Below, in pieces: positions 24,954 through 32,857 of a stretch of DNA of 64,000 bases; the stretch's first letter is position 1, and each line of letters opens with the position of its first letter. This stretch comes from CAYYYG01 sp964490875 (GTDB lineage: Bacteria > Patescibacteriota > Microgenomatia > UBA1406 > GWC2-37-13). The position numbers and the translations under genes were made by a program. The stretch is from NCBI GenBank assembly GCA_964490875.1, contig CAZBEF010000003.1, positions 62,001 through 126,000 on the forward strand. Direction: 5' to 3'. The notes under the pieces were generated by a model. It did no database searches, was not told the origin of the DNA, and saw nothing but the letters and a program-made list of their open reading frames with translations.

Positions 24954-26222
24954 TTATCTTACCGATATACGATCGATTAAAGAAGGTTCTATCTTATACG
25001 TCTTCTCTTTATAGACAATCAATTTGAAACCGGCTTTTTTATTTACAGCCAGCATAGCATCATAAATTTTTCTGCTATTCTCCTGATTGCCAGATTCATG
25101 AAAATATTCCAGCAGTTCTTCCTGGTTCCATGTTTTTTCACTTTTATTAAACAGTGCCTGAAGTAATTTATATTGATGCGAATCTACCGGAATATCCATA
25201 GTTTCTTCGTTAATTTGCAGCTTTCCTTCCTTTTGCATAAATATAATCGACTGAGGAATAAACTCGTGTGATTCTGCTTGTTTGAGCAAAGTTCTCACAT
25301 TAAACATCTTAATAATAAAAATAATGCCGATTCCTGTACCAAGCAATGTCATCGCAAGAGCATAAGGTAGATACTGCCAAATGCCGTTATGAATGAAATC
25401 AATTGATTCACCGGCTACAACAACGGCACGGGGTGTCTGGGAGTCATCAACCAGAGTCTGGCTTACTATGTAAAAATTTTCTTTTGTCTCAGTATCCTGA
25501 ACTGTTATTTCAGATTTATTCTTAATTATCGAATTGACATAGCTCGGATCAATAAATGAAGGAGTTCGGCCATTATTACTCAGTACTTTATTAAATGTAT
25601 CTACTACTTCGAAGGACACATCATAATCTATGTCGCGGATATCGATTTTTTTAATTTTAATGGTCGAGTTGGTAATGTGTATCTGGGATATTAGTTTATT
25701 GAGATTTCGTTCCAGTTTTTCATCCACCTCGGATTGAGAAGTTGGGATTGGATTAAAGTAAGAAACCATTGCAACACCATACGTAGTATTTCCTTTCACC
25801 AGGGGTTTAGAATACACGCGCCATTTTTCGTTGGTAACTCCGTTTATGGTCTGAGGAGATGAAAAAGAAATCAGTCGTTTATAGTCTGATGTATCAAGCA
25901 AGCCACTAATGGTTTGATTTCTTTCAATGACAAAACCATCGGTAGTAATTATATAGAGAGGTGTAATAAAGCCGCTCGAACCGGTTGGATGTGGCGTCAG
26001 GGGATCGGCATTATAGAGCGTAGTGTCCCATTTTCCATCTATATAGCGAAGATCGTTCCTAATTCGATCTGTGAGTTTGTACAGAGATGTTTTTACTTGA
26101 GAAAGAAAAATCATCTGAAATACAAACGCGGTTATTAAAAAGAACATCATAAAAAGCAGTGCCAGTAGTGTTGCAGAGATAATTATTCGTTTAGTCTGTG
26201 TGGTGCTTAAAAATAGACCCAT
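24954..26222 (-). CDS. Membrane-bound one-component regulator: extracellular sensor, then C-terminal winged helix
   Basis: 422 residues. TM1 (about 12-38) and TM2 (about 283-306) enclose an extracellular domain of about 245 residues that looks like the Cache/PAS-type sensors of histidine kinases (PLYIITTDGFVIERN, KWRVYSKPLVKG, GVAMVSYF). After TM2 there is no kinase. The C-terminal 90 residues form an OmpR-like winged helix (DIPVDSHQYKLLQALFN, WNQEELLEYF, NSRKIYDAMLAVNKKAG, LIVYKEKTYKI). ToxR/CadC regulators carry their winged helix at the N-terminus, so the topology is inverted here. TATAAT ends 8 bases before the ATG. It follows the dockerin-like surface protein gene by 27 bases. Confidence 0.75.
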   Translation of the reverse strand: MGLFLSTTQTKRIIISATLLALLFMMFFLITAFVFQMIFLSQVKTSLYKLTDRIRNDLRYIDGKWDTTLYNADPLTPHPTGSSGFITPLYIITTDGFVIERNQTISGLLDTSDYKRLISFSSPQTINGVTNEKWRVYSKPLVKGNTTYGVAMVSYFNPIPTSQSEVDEKLERNLNKLISQIHITNSTIKIKKIDIRDIDYDVSFEVVDTFNKVLSNNGRTPSFIDPSYVNSIIKNKSEITVQDTETKENFYIVSQTLVDDSQTPRAVVVAGESIDFIHNGIWQYLPYALAMTLLGTGIGIIFIIKMFNVRTLLKQAESHEFIPQSIIFMQKEGKLQINEETMDIPVDSHQYKLLQALFNKSEKTWNQEELLEYFHESGNQENSRKIYDAMLAVNKKAGFKLIVYKEKTYKIEPSLIDRISVR

Positions 26223-26249
26223 AATAGTGAATTATAGCAGAAAGTTGGG

Positions 26250-28379
26250 TTATTTTATTCCATTCTCTGGATTAAAGCCTTTCAGCAGCCAAATATTGAA
26301 GTCTACTATATCAACTACGGCATTCTGTTCGTTTGGCAGGTTGCCGGAATTAGGATAATTAAAGTTTGCGTCCATTGCGTTGCCGTCGCCATCGGCATCC
26401 GGTCCGCAGGCACTCAGATTATCAAATCGGCAGTGGGCGAAGTTTTCACTTCTCCAGATTTCAAAGTCTACAAGAGATGTCCATTTGCCCCGATTATCAG
26501 CTTTACAGTCCGCATCGCCGACGTTTTTGCGTGCACAAGGAACACCGGGAATCGTAGTCGCTGTGGCAATCGGAGTTAATGTTATGACAGGTGTCGGTGT
26601 TTTAGTTGGAGTTGGTGTTTTTATTGCCGTTGGAGTTGCTGTTGGAGCATTGACAATCGTTACCGTAATAGGCTGCGCATCGCAGAACGATTGTGTACCA
26701 GTTGTATTCTTTACAGTACCTCTTGCAGTTATTCTGGCTGTCCCCGTAATAGAACCCGCCTTCAATGTCATTTTATATGGAGAGGTTGAAGTTGTATACG
26801 GTGTGCCGCTCAGAACGAGAGATGCAGGTACCTGAGTGTCTATCACATAGGTAACAGATACTGCTGTATAGCCGGATGCCGGTGTAAGTGCAGACGATAC
26901 CGATGATGAGCTATTTATTACAATACTATTATTTGTATCAAGTGCAGAAGTGTTTATGGATACGGAACACGCCGCACCAGGTTTCATTGTCGGTGTAGGT
27001 GTTTTGGTGGCAGTTGGCGTTGGAGTTTTGGTAAAGGTTGGCGTTGGTATTTGGGTTGCTGTTGGAGTAGCAGTTGCAGCACTCGGTTTACAAACTCCGC
27101 TTACACAGGATGTCCCGTCAGGTCGACACGGTCCTCTATAGTACGCAATATCCCCATTAAGACAGAAATTTTCAAGTATTCCTTCGGTAACACATTTATC
27201 AACATAATTAATTGTTTGCATGGCTGTTCCGTTCCACTGCTTTACTGTTGTTGTCCCGGCAGTAGCAAAGTTTTGCGAGTTATTGTTTTCACCATCCGGA
27301 TCGGTGCATACAGATGTAGGTGTAGGTGTCGCTGAAGGTATTGGGGTATTCGATGGAGTTGGTGTGTCTACAGCAGTTGGTGTGGCTGTTGGGGGATTAG
27401 CTTTACATGCTCCGGAGCTGCAAGAATACCCATTGGCACATGCCCTGGTTGTGTAGGCAATATTATTGTTGAGGCAATGATATTCAGTCATTAAACCGGC
27501 AGCCGTACAGGCGTCATAATAATCCACGTTTTGCATGGCTGTTCCACTCCACTGGCTTACGGTAGTTTTGCCAGCAATAACAAAGTTTGTTGATGAGTTG
27601 TTTTCTCCATCGGGATCAGTACACACAGGTGTCGGAGTAGGTGTCGCAGTCGGCTCAGCAAGATAAGAACAACAGCACGCTACGTTTGTTGAACATACAT
27701 ATGAAGAGTGGGTATAAGTTCCGGCAGGGCAGGCAGCTCCTTTTGCGGCGCAGACTCCCATATCATAGCCCGGGCGTTCACACTCTTTTAGACATTCGGC
27801 ATAAATATAAGGCGTCGGGGTAGGCGTTTTTGTTGCTGTTGGGGTGATTGTTGGAGAAGGCGATATGGATGGCTGAGGAAGAAAAGAACAACAGCACGCT
27901 ACGTTTGTTGAACATACATATGAAGAGTGGGTATAAGTTCCGGCAGGGCAGGCAGCTCCTTTTGCGGCGCAGACTCCCATATCATAGCCCGGGCGTTCAC
28001 ACTCTTTTAGACATTCGGCATAAATATAAGGCGTCGGGGTAGGCGTAGGAATTTTTGTTGGTGTGGCTGTAGGTTTTGGGGTTGATGTTGGAACCGGATT
28101 ATATACGCAGCAGCATGTACTTGTCTTAGAACACGAATAGGTGCTTGGTTTATCATTAGCAGAACAAACATTGTTTGTCGGACAATATCCGCTGTCCGCT
28201 CCGATTCCGACACAATATGTTGTACAGGTACTCACTGTTTGCGCAGAAGATTTTTGCTGAATAACGGTGTTTCGAATTTGCTGTGTTGCAACGACTAAAG
28301 CCAATAAAAATGAAATTCCAATTACACCTAAGAGTGTTCCTATTTCACCACGTTTGTTTCTTAAAGAATCTGATATCAT
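26250..28379 (-). CDS. Large Cys-rich surface protein with Pro/Thr linkers and dockerin-like C-terminus
   Basis: 709 residues. One N-terminal anchor (about 17-35, GVIGISFLLALVVATQQ) is followed by Cys-rich modules separated by PTPT linkers. The modules are a first CxxxC-type unit (about 50-95), two identical units with YAECLKECERPGYDMGVC, and two diverged units starting DPDGEN and ending with CxSGxCK. Next come an Ig-like beta domain (about 480-590, SVTYVIDTQVPASLVLSG) and a C-terminal pair of dockerin-like Ca-binding repeats (GDADCKADN...SLVDFEIWRSE and DADGDGNAMDANF...DIVDFNIWLLKGF). A type I dockerin-like end suggests attachment to a cohesin-like partner or a Ca-stabilised cap. It is probably exported and held on the cell surface. 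Confidence 0.8.
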   Translation of the reverse strand: MISDSLRNKRGEIGTLLGVIGISFLLALVVATQQIRNTVIQQKSSAQTVSTCTTYCVGIGADSGYCPTNNVCSANDKPSTYSCSKTSTCCCVYNPVPTSTPKPTATPTKIPTPTPTPYIYAECLKECERPGYDMGVCAAKGAACPAGTYTHSSYVCSTNVACCCSFLPQPSISPSPTITPTATKTPTPTPYIYAECLKECERPGYDMGVCAAKGAACPAGTYTHSSYVCSTNVACCCSYLAEPTATPTPTPVCTDPDGENNSSTNFVIAGKTTVSQWSGTAMQNVDYYDACTAAGLMTEYHCLNNNIAYTTRACANGYSCSSGACKANPPTATPTAVDTPTPSNTPIPSATPTPTSVCTDPDGENNNSQNFATAGTTTVKQWNGTAMQTINYVDKCVTEGILENFCLNGDIAYYRGPCRPDGTSCVSGVCKPSAATATPTATQIPTPTFTKTPTPTATKTPTPTMKPGAACSVSINTSALDTNNSIVINSSSSVSSALTPASGYTAVSVTYVIDTQVPASLVLSGTPYTTSTSPYKMTLKAGSITGTARITARGTVKNTTGTQSFCDAQPITVTIVNAPTATPTAIKTPTPTKTPTPVITLTPIATATTIPGVPCARKNVGDADCKADNRGKWTSLVDFEIWRSENFAHCRFDNLSACGPDADGDGNAMDANFNYPNSGNLPNEQNAVVDIVDFNIWLLKGFNPENGIK
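27665..27827. repeat. Internal direct repeat, unit 1 (163 bp)
   Basis: This block is identical to 27884-28046; the period is 219 bp (73 codons). It encodes the Cys-rich YAECLKECERPGYDMG module of the surface protein. Complete identity at the DNA level implies a recent duplication or gene conversion. Confidence 0.85.
27884..28046. repeat. Internal direct repeat, unit 2 (163 bp)
   Basis: The second copy of the 163-bp block, in frame with the first. The linkers between the units differ slightly in the number of PT repeats. Confidence 0.85.
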
Positions 28380-28481
28380 ATCCTATTTTTTATCAGTATT
28401 ACACAATATTTTTTTGTAGTCAATAACAAATATCACAAGTAGGCTGTTTGGTAGAATATAATATATACATTAGCTTTTTTT

Positions 28482-29327
28482 ATGGATACAAAAACAAAAG
28501 TTCTGATTGTTTTAGCAGTTATTGTTGGCGGTGCGGGTTTGTTTAACAACATTAAAAGCCGCGATGTGCGGCTTAAGTCACCATCAAATATTGCTCCACA
28601 GCCTACAAATTCTGAATTACTTCTCAGTAAAAAATCTACCGAAATTGTGACATCTGATGTAGTGTATTTTCAGGATGTTAATGGCACCAATATTACTGGT
28701 TTGTATGCTTATCCAAAAAAATCCGGTAATTATCCTGGGATAGTTATGATTCATGAATGGTGGGGATTAAATAACAATATAAAAGATATGGCAAAAGAAC
28801 TAGCAAAAGAAGGATATAAGGTACTGGCAGTGGATTTATATAAAGGAAAAGTTGCTCAATCTCCAGAAGAAGCCCGAGAGTTAGTTTCATCGGTAAATGA
28901 TCAGGAATCTATTGCAAATCTTAAAGCTGCGGTAGCATTTTTGGAGTCCAATAATGCACCCCGTATTGCATCGCTTGGATGGTGTTTCGGCGGGGGGCAG
29001 TCGCTTCAGTTATCGTTGAATGAACCAGTTGACGCTACCGTAATTTATTACGGCACACCGCTTATCACCGATAAAACGCAGCTGGCTTCGTTAGGCGGCC
29101 CTGTGCTGGGAATTTTTGGCGATAAAGATATGGCAATTCCTGTTGCGAAAGTAAATGAATTCCAGACATACTTAAATGAACTGAATATTAAGAATGAAGT
29201 CATTATATACCCTGGCGTTGGTCATGCATTTGCTAATCCGTCTGGCTCTACATGGTCGCCAAAAACTACTCGTGAAGCATGGAGTGTAACACTGAAGTTT
29301 CTTGAAGAAAATCTTCGTTCCAATTAA
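28482..29327 (+). CDS. Exported dienelactone hydrolase-family protein
   Basis: 281 residues. An N-terminal signal anchor (about 6-22) leads to a dienelactone-hydrolase fold. MIHEWWGLNNNIKDMA is the family's oxyanion and Glu region. The nucleophile Cys168 lies in LGWCFGGGQS, Asp214 in IFGDKDMAIP, and His248 in GVGHAFANP, so the Cys-Asp-His triad is complete. Family members hydrolyse esters and lactones; the substrate is unknown. TATAAT lies about 25 bases before the ATG. Its stop overlaps the convergent receiver gene by four bases. Confidence 0.88.
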   Translation: MDTKTKVLIVLAVIVGGAGLFNNIKSRDVRLKSPSNIAPQPTNSELLLSKKSTEIVTSDVVYFQDVNGTNITGLYAYPKKSGNYPGIVMIHEWWGLNNNIKDMAKELAKEGYKVLAVDLYKGKVAQSPEEARELVSSVNDQESIANLKAAVAFLESNNAPRIASLGWCFGGGQSLQLSLNEPVDATVIYYGTPLITDKTQLASLGGPVLGIFGDKDMAIPVAKVNEFQTYLNELNIKNEVIIYPGVGHAFANPSGSTWSPKTTREAWSVTLKFLEENLRSN

Positions 29328-29689
29328 TTATTTCCTAAATATTTCTGGATTTTTTCAAGCAGACTATCAACCTCAAATGGTTTTTCTAAAAAATCATCTG
29401 CTCCTGCGTCTTCTGTGCTTTTTTTAATATCCCGGCTTGCGGAAATCATGATAATAGGTATATCTTTGGTTTTTTTATTTTTCTTGAGTTTTTTGCATAT
29501 TTCACGGCCGTCCGTACCAGACATCCATATATCAAGCAATAATAAATCCGGCTTTTCTTTTTTCATCATAGGAATAACCCGGCCGTCCACAGTAGATTTC
29601 ACAGTATAGTCGGCCATCTCCAACACCATCTCAAGTGATTCTACAATTGCCTGGTCATCGTCTGCGATGAGTATTTTTTTGGAGGCCAT
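29324..29689 (-). CDS. Single-domain response regulator
   Basis: 121 residues from the ATG at 29689 (MASKKILIADDD); the frame extends 7 codons upstream, but this start fits the receiver family. The acidic cluster is ADDD, the phosphoacceptor Asp53 is in LLLLDIWMSGTDG, Ser/Thr in IIMISA and Lys in FLEKPF. There is no output domain. A weak TTATCT lies 7 bases before the ATG. No kinase gene is adjacent, so its partner is unknown. Confidence 0.88.
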   Translation of the reverse strand: MASKKILIADDDQAIVESLEMVLEMADYTVKSTVDGRVIPMMKKEKPDLLLLDIWMSGTDGREICKKLKKNKKTKDIPIIMISASRDIKKSTEDAGADDFLEKPFEVDSLLEKIQKYLGNN

Positions 29690-29823
29690 ATAGTTTAGAT
29701 AAATTTCCATAGTGTTAAGGAAAAGTATTAGGCAGTGATTCTAACACAGTAATATAAGAAGTCTGCAAGAAATAAATTCTTGTTTATGCACTTGATATTC
29801 GGACAGATAGAAATTTATCCGGG

Positions 29824-31449
29824 TTATTTACCATGAATTATTTGCGCAAGAGCGAGCTGTAATTCTGTACTTCCCCAGAATAATGGTGTATTGGGATTGG
29901 GTAATGCCGTTCCTTTATACTGCATTATAGATTCAGGAGCCCTGAATGGCGGAATATCTATCTCTTCTATCTTTCCGTCAGCAAAGCGTAAACTTGTCTC
30001 TCCTTCTCCGGTGATTCCGCTTAATACTCCTAAAACCATTTCGGTTCTTATTCTTTTATATACTTCTACACCTGTTTTTTTATGTTGTTTATCTGCCCAT
30101 TCTGCCAGTTGTGCTGAAGGGTGAAGCCATAACGCTTCATGTTCCACCCCTCCGACTAATTCGCCGCGCATTCGAAATTCATTTTTTCCCGATCTATCAG
30201 TCCAATTTGCCGGATCAGCATAAAATTTATACAAAGGAACAAGGACTTCTTCAGATACAAATGGATATGATGTACCGTCAGCATAATAGCTATCATTTCT
30301 GTATCTGGCCATTCCACCGATTCTACCATTCTGCATTTGAAGCGAAAGAATACTTTGAAGTAAAAGTTGTTCATATTGTTGTACTAGATCATGCTTATAA
30401 GCATTGGGAATACTTTTTCTTTTTGTTAACGCTTGAGGGACACCATGTTGAAGCAGATAAATTAAGGCAGCATTTCCAACATTGAATGACGGATCTTTTG
30501 AATCTCTTCTTACAGAAGCTTCATCGCCAATTTGTTCTTCCAGCAGATTGAGTGTTTCATCCGAGAATAAAGCTGCTGCCTCATAAAATTTTTTTTGTTG
30601 ATATTTTGGTGGAAGTCTTTTTTTTACTGTATTAAAACCTCCCTGCAGAAATTCGAATCCCGGTTTGTCTACACACTTGAGAATTCGATCGGCTAGAGCC
30701 CAGTTAAGCGCATTGGTTGAAGAGCGGATTGCCCGAATTTCTTCCCATGAACCAACGTCTTCACAATACGGGTAACCCACAGACATCAGAAACGGCAGTG
30801 TTTTTGCAAGAAATTGTTTGTGCGCCTTAGTTAAATCATCTACAGAAATTGTTCCGTTTTCCAAAGCGTCCAATGCAGTAATTGCTGTCATCTGCCAAGC
30901 GTCCTGATTGTGGCGCCATCCTTCCTTTTTTCTCCCATCCAGGTTATTAAATCCTAACCTGATATGCGGCCAGCTATCATGATCATCCGGATCACTCTCC
31001 CTATTAATTATTTTATTAAATCTAGTAAGTTGAGCCCGCGTAGACATGAGTGTCAGACAGGTCGTGATCAGTTTCTTAGCCTGTGCACCTTCATCTCTAA
31101 AAACATCCTCATTAAGTTTAAACATTCTCATCTTTGCATCTGCAATACGCGTCAGGTCGCGGATCCAAACCGCACTTGTCATATCAATAGTACCATTTTC
31201 GGAAGCATTCACCACAGTAAGCACAGTTTTAACGCCGTTTATATTTACCGAAATATCCTGAAGGGGAACTCTAAAGGCCCCGCTTATATTAAGTAGTTCA
31301 TATACTTCTTTTAAAGTTGATTGTGGATTTGCTAATAAAGGATCCTTGCCGATAATTTCAGCAATGGCACAATTACGAAAGTCAAAGTCGTTTGCATTAG
31401 TTCTTGTAGCTGGTATTTCTGAGTGTGATTGAACTACTTCTAGTCCCAT
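29824..31449 (-). CDS. GH15-like (alpha/alpha)6-barrel protein
   Basis: 541 residues, soluble, with no signal peptide. Glucoamylase/phosphorylase-kinase-like landmarks are W95-IRD98 (substrate pocket), HNQDAWQM (180-187), E230-DVGSWEE237 (catalytic acid region), and a late TSYPFVSEEVLVPLYKF segment. GH15 enzymes release glucose from alpha-glucans or trehalose; here the activity is inferred from distant motifs. The sequence before residue 85 is unassigned. A perfect inverted repeat lies directly before the ATG. With the GH57-like protein it suggests intracellular glucan turnover. Base composition is AT-rich. Confidence 0.65.
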   Translation of the reverse strand: MGLEVVQSHSEIPATRTNANDFDFRNCAIAEIIGKDPLLANPQSTLKEVYELLNISGAFRVPLQDISVNINGVKTVLTVVNASENGTIDMTSAVWIRDLTRIADAKMRMFKLNEDVFRDEGAQAKKLITTCLTLMSTRAQLTRFNKIINRESDPDDHDSWPHIRLGFNNLDGRKKEGWRHNQDAWQMTAITALDALENGTISVDDLTKAHKQFLAKTLPFLMSVGYPYCEDVGSWEEIRAIRSSTNALNWALADRILKCVDKPGFEFLQGGFNTVKKRLPPKYQQKKFYEAAALFSDETLNLLEEQIGDEASVRRDSKDPSFNVGNAALIYLLQHGVPQALTKRKSIPNAYKHDLVQQYEQLLLQSILSLQMQNGRIGGMARYRNDSYYADGTSYPFVSEEVLVPLYKFYADPANWTDRSGKNEFRMRGELVGGVEHEALWLHPSAQLAEWADKQHKKTGVEVYKRIRTEMVLGVLSGITGEGETSLRFADGKIEEIDIPPFRAPESIMQYKGTALPNPNTPLFWGSTELQLALAQIIHGK

Positions 31450-31450
31450 A

Positions 31451-31471
31451 ATTATGATTAATAATCATAAT
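31451..31471. promoter_or_regulatory. Inverted repeat at the start of the GH15-like gene
   Basis: ATTATGATT-AAT-AATCATAAT: 9-base arms and a 3-base spacer, ending one base before the start codon of the minus-strand gene. The position fits an operator that blocks transcription or translation initiation. TATAAT-like boxes lie farther upstream, near 31490. Confidence 0.4.
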
Positions 31472-31598
31472 ATAGTTAATAAAAATAGTATTATAGCATA
31501 TATTATTATTCAATTTTACTATTGAAAAGCTATGGTCAGCGATTCGTAGTTAATTGCAATGGGTGAAAACAGTCAGTTCTAGCGGTGCAAAGGGTCCG

Positions 31599-32252
31599 TC
31601 AGTTGGTTAATATATGAATCCGTGCATTGGTGAGATTCGCCGGAAACTTAAGCTGCGTCTTCATCTGTACTTTATACAGTTTGTTTCCCGCGCCGAGGCC
31701 AATAGAACCGGTAATCATAAGAGCAGATTTATTGCCGTCGGCAAAATAAAGCTCCGATCCACCGATAGTATAATTATCTGTACTATTATAGAGCCGCACC
31801 CACACGCCTTCATTATGGTCGGGTACATACACGGCCGCTTCAAACGTAACCGATTTTATTGCCGAATACTGTCCGGCATCAATCATCGCCTGAGCGCCAG
31901 GCACATCGGTCCATGAATCGCTTGCAGTGGTGCCGGTGCCGAGCGGTATAAAAAACTCGCGCACAGTAGGAGGCTGAGTGGGCTGAGCTGTTTTCACAAT
32001 TTGAGTCGGCGCGGTTGTGATCTTCTGCTGTGCAGAAGCGGTAGCGTTTTTAATAATGTTCAGACAGTTATTCGGACACATATTAGATGGAGGTGTCGGT
32101 TCTGCCTGGGGGGTGGGGCTTACTACGTAGGTGAATGCAGCAGACTTGTTTTTGTAAATAGCATCATACAGTCGTAGGTTTATGAAAAATAAATTCATAG
32201 CGATAAACGCTACTGTGATGCTCATGAATATCCGCCATACAGGATGTCTCAT
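31599..32252 (-). CDS. Membrane-anchored exported protein with beta-sandwich-like domain
   Basis: 217 residues. One N-terminal helix (about 8-27) and a Pro/Thr/Ala-rich linker (40-95, with a CPNNC pair) lead to a C-terminal domain of 120 residues rich in beta strands (SVTFEAAVYVPDHNEGVWVR, SELYFADGNKSALMITGSI). The domain resembles a carbohydrate-binding or jelly-roll module, without a specific family match. TATAAA ends 6 bases before the ATG, predicting a leaderless mRNA. It is divergent from the coiled-coil gene. Confidence 0.6.
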   Translation of the reverse strand: MRHPVWRIFMSITVAFIAMNLFFINLRLYDAIYKNKSAAFTYVVSPTPQAEPTPPSNMCPNNCLNIIKNATASAQQKITTAPTQIVKTAQPTQPPTVREFFIPLGTGTTASDSWTDVPGAQAMIDAGQYSAIKSVTFEAAVYVPDHNEGVWVRLYNSTDNYTIGGSELYFADGNKSALMITGSIGLGAGNKLYKVQMKTQLKFPANLTNARIHILTN

Positions 32253-32441
32253 ATTTTATTTATACTAGATGAGTACTTTTTTTCAACACTACCATATGCT
32301 CCAGTTTATTATGAAGCTCCTGTTTATTTTTCGAAAACATCAGCTAATTATTTAATAATCTGTGAAATCAACTTTTCAGAAGAAAATACTTGTGGACTAT
32401 ACTCGATAGACAAAATGCGAAGGGTATGTATACTTCTATGT

Positions 32442-32834
32442 ATGGCATTAACTGTGAAAGATATTGTTTTAATAAAAGAAGCACTCCAGCCGGAATTTGA
32501 TAAAGTTAATCTGAGACTAAATAATGTTGAAAAAAGGATTGAACTAGTAGAAAAACGGCTTAATAATAGAATTGATCTTGTTAACAAAAGAATTGATCTT
32601 ATTGAAACACAACTTGGACAAAGGATCAATGATCTTTCAAATAAAATAGACCATATAGAAACAAGGCTTAACAGGAGATTTGATCTTGTTCATAAAAGAA
32701 TAGATCTTCTCGAAATACGTTTAGAACAAAGGATTGAATTATCCGAAAAGAACATAATTGAGATAAGCGGCGATTTTCATACTGATCACGAAAAAAGGAT
32801 CATAAGGTTGGAGAAAACAATACAGACTTCATAA
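32442..32834 (+). CDS. Coiled-coil protein, copy 1 (130 residues)
   Basis: The start at 32442 (MALTVKDIVLIKEALQPEF) is chosen because the paralogue at 34165 begins the same way and a shared promoter ends 7 bases before it: TAGACA, 16 bases, TATACT. The frame extends 66 codons upstream, but that part overlaps the promoter. The protein is a long coiled coil with repeated RIDLVxKRIDLIE-type units (about every 11 residues) and a shared C-terminus, QRIELSEKNIIE...KRIIRLEK. The repeats suggest a trimeric or tetrameric rod. The function is unknown. Confidence 0.75.
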   Translation: MALTVKDIVLIKEALQPEFDKVNLRLNNVEKRIELVEKRLNNRIDLVNKRIDLIETQLGQRINDLSNKIDHIETRLNRRFDLVHKRIDLLEIRLEQRIELSEKNIIEISGDFHTDHEKRIIRLEKTIQTS

Positions 32835-32857
32835 AATTCGTTATACTGTAAGTCTTT

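Noticed and set aside
26380..27456. Several plus-strand frames rich in Val and Gly inside the dockerin-like gene
   Set aside because: They are the reverse complements of the PTPT linker codons and have no start signals.
27641..28042. Two near-identical plus-strand frames of about 60 residues
   Set aside because: They are antisense readings of the duplicated 163-bp block, not genes.
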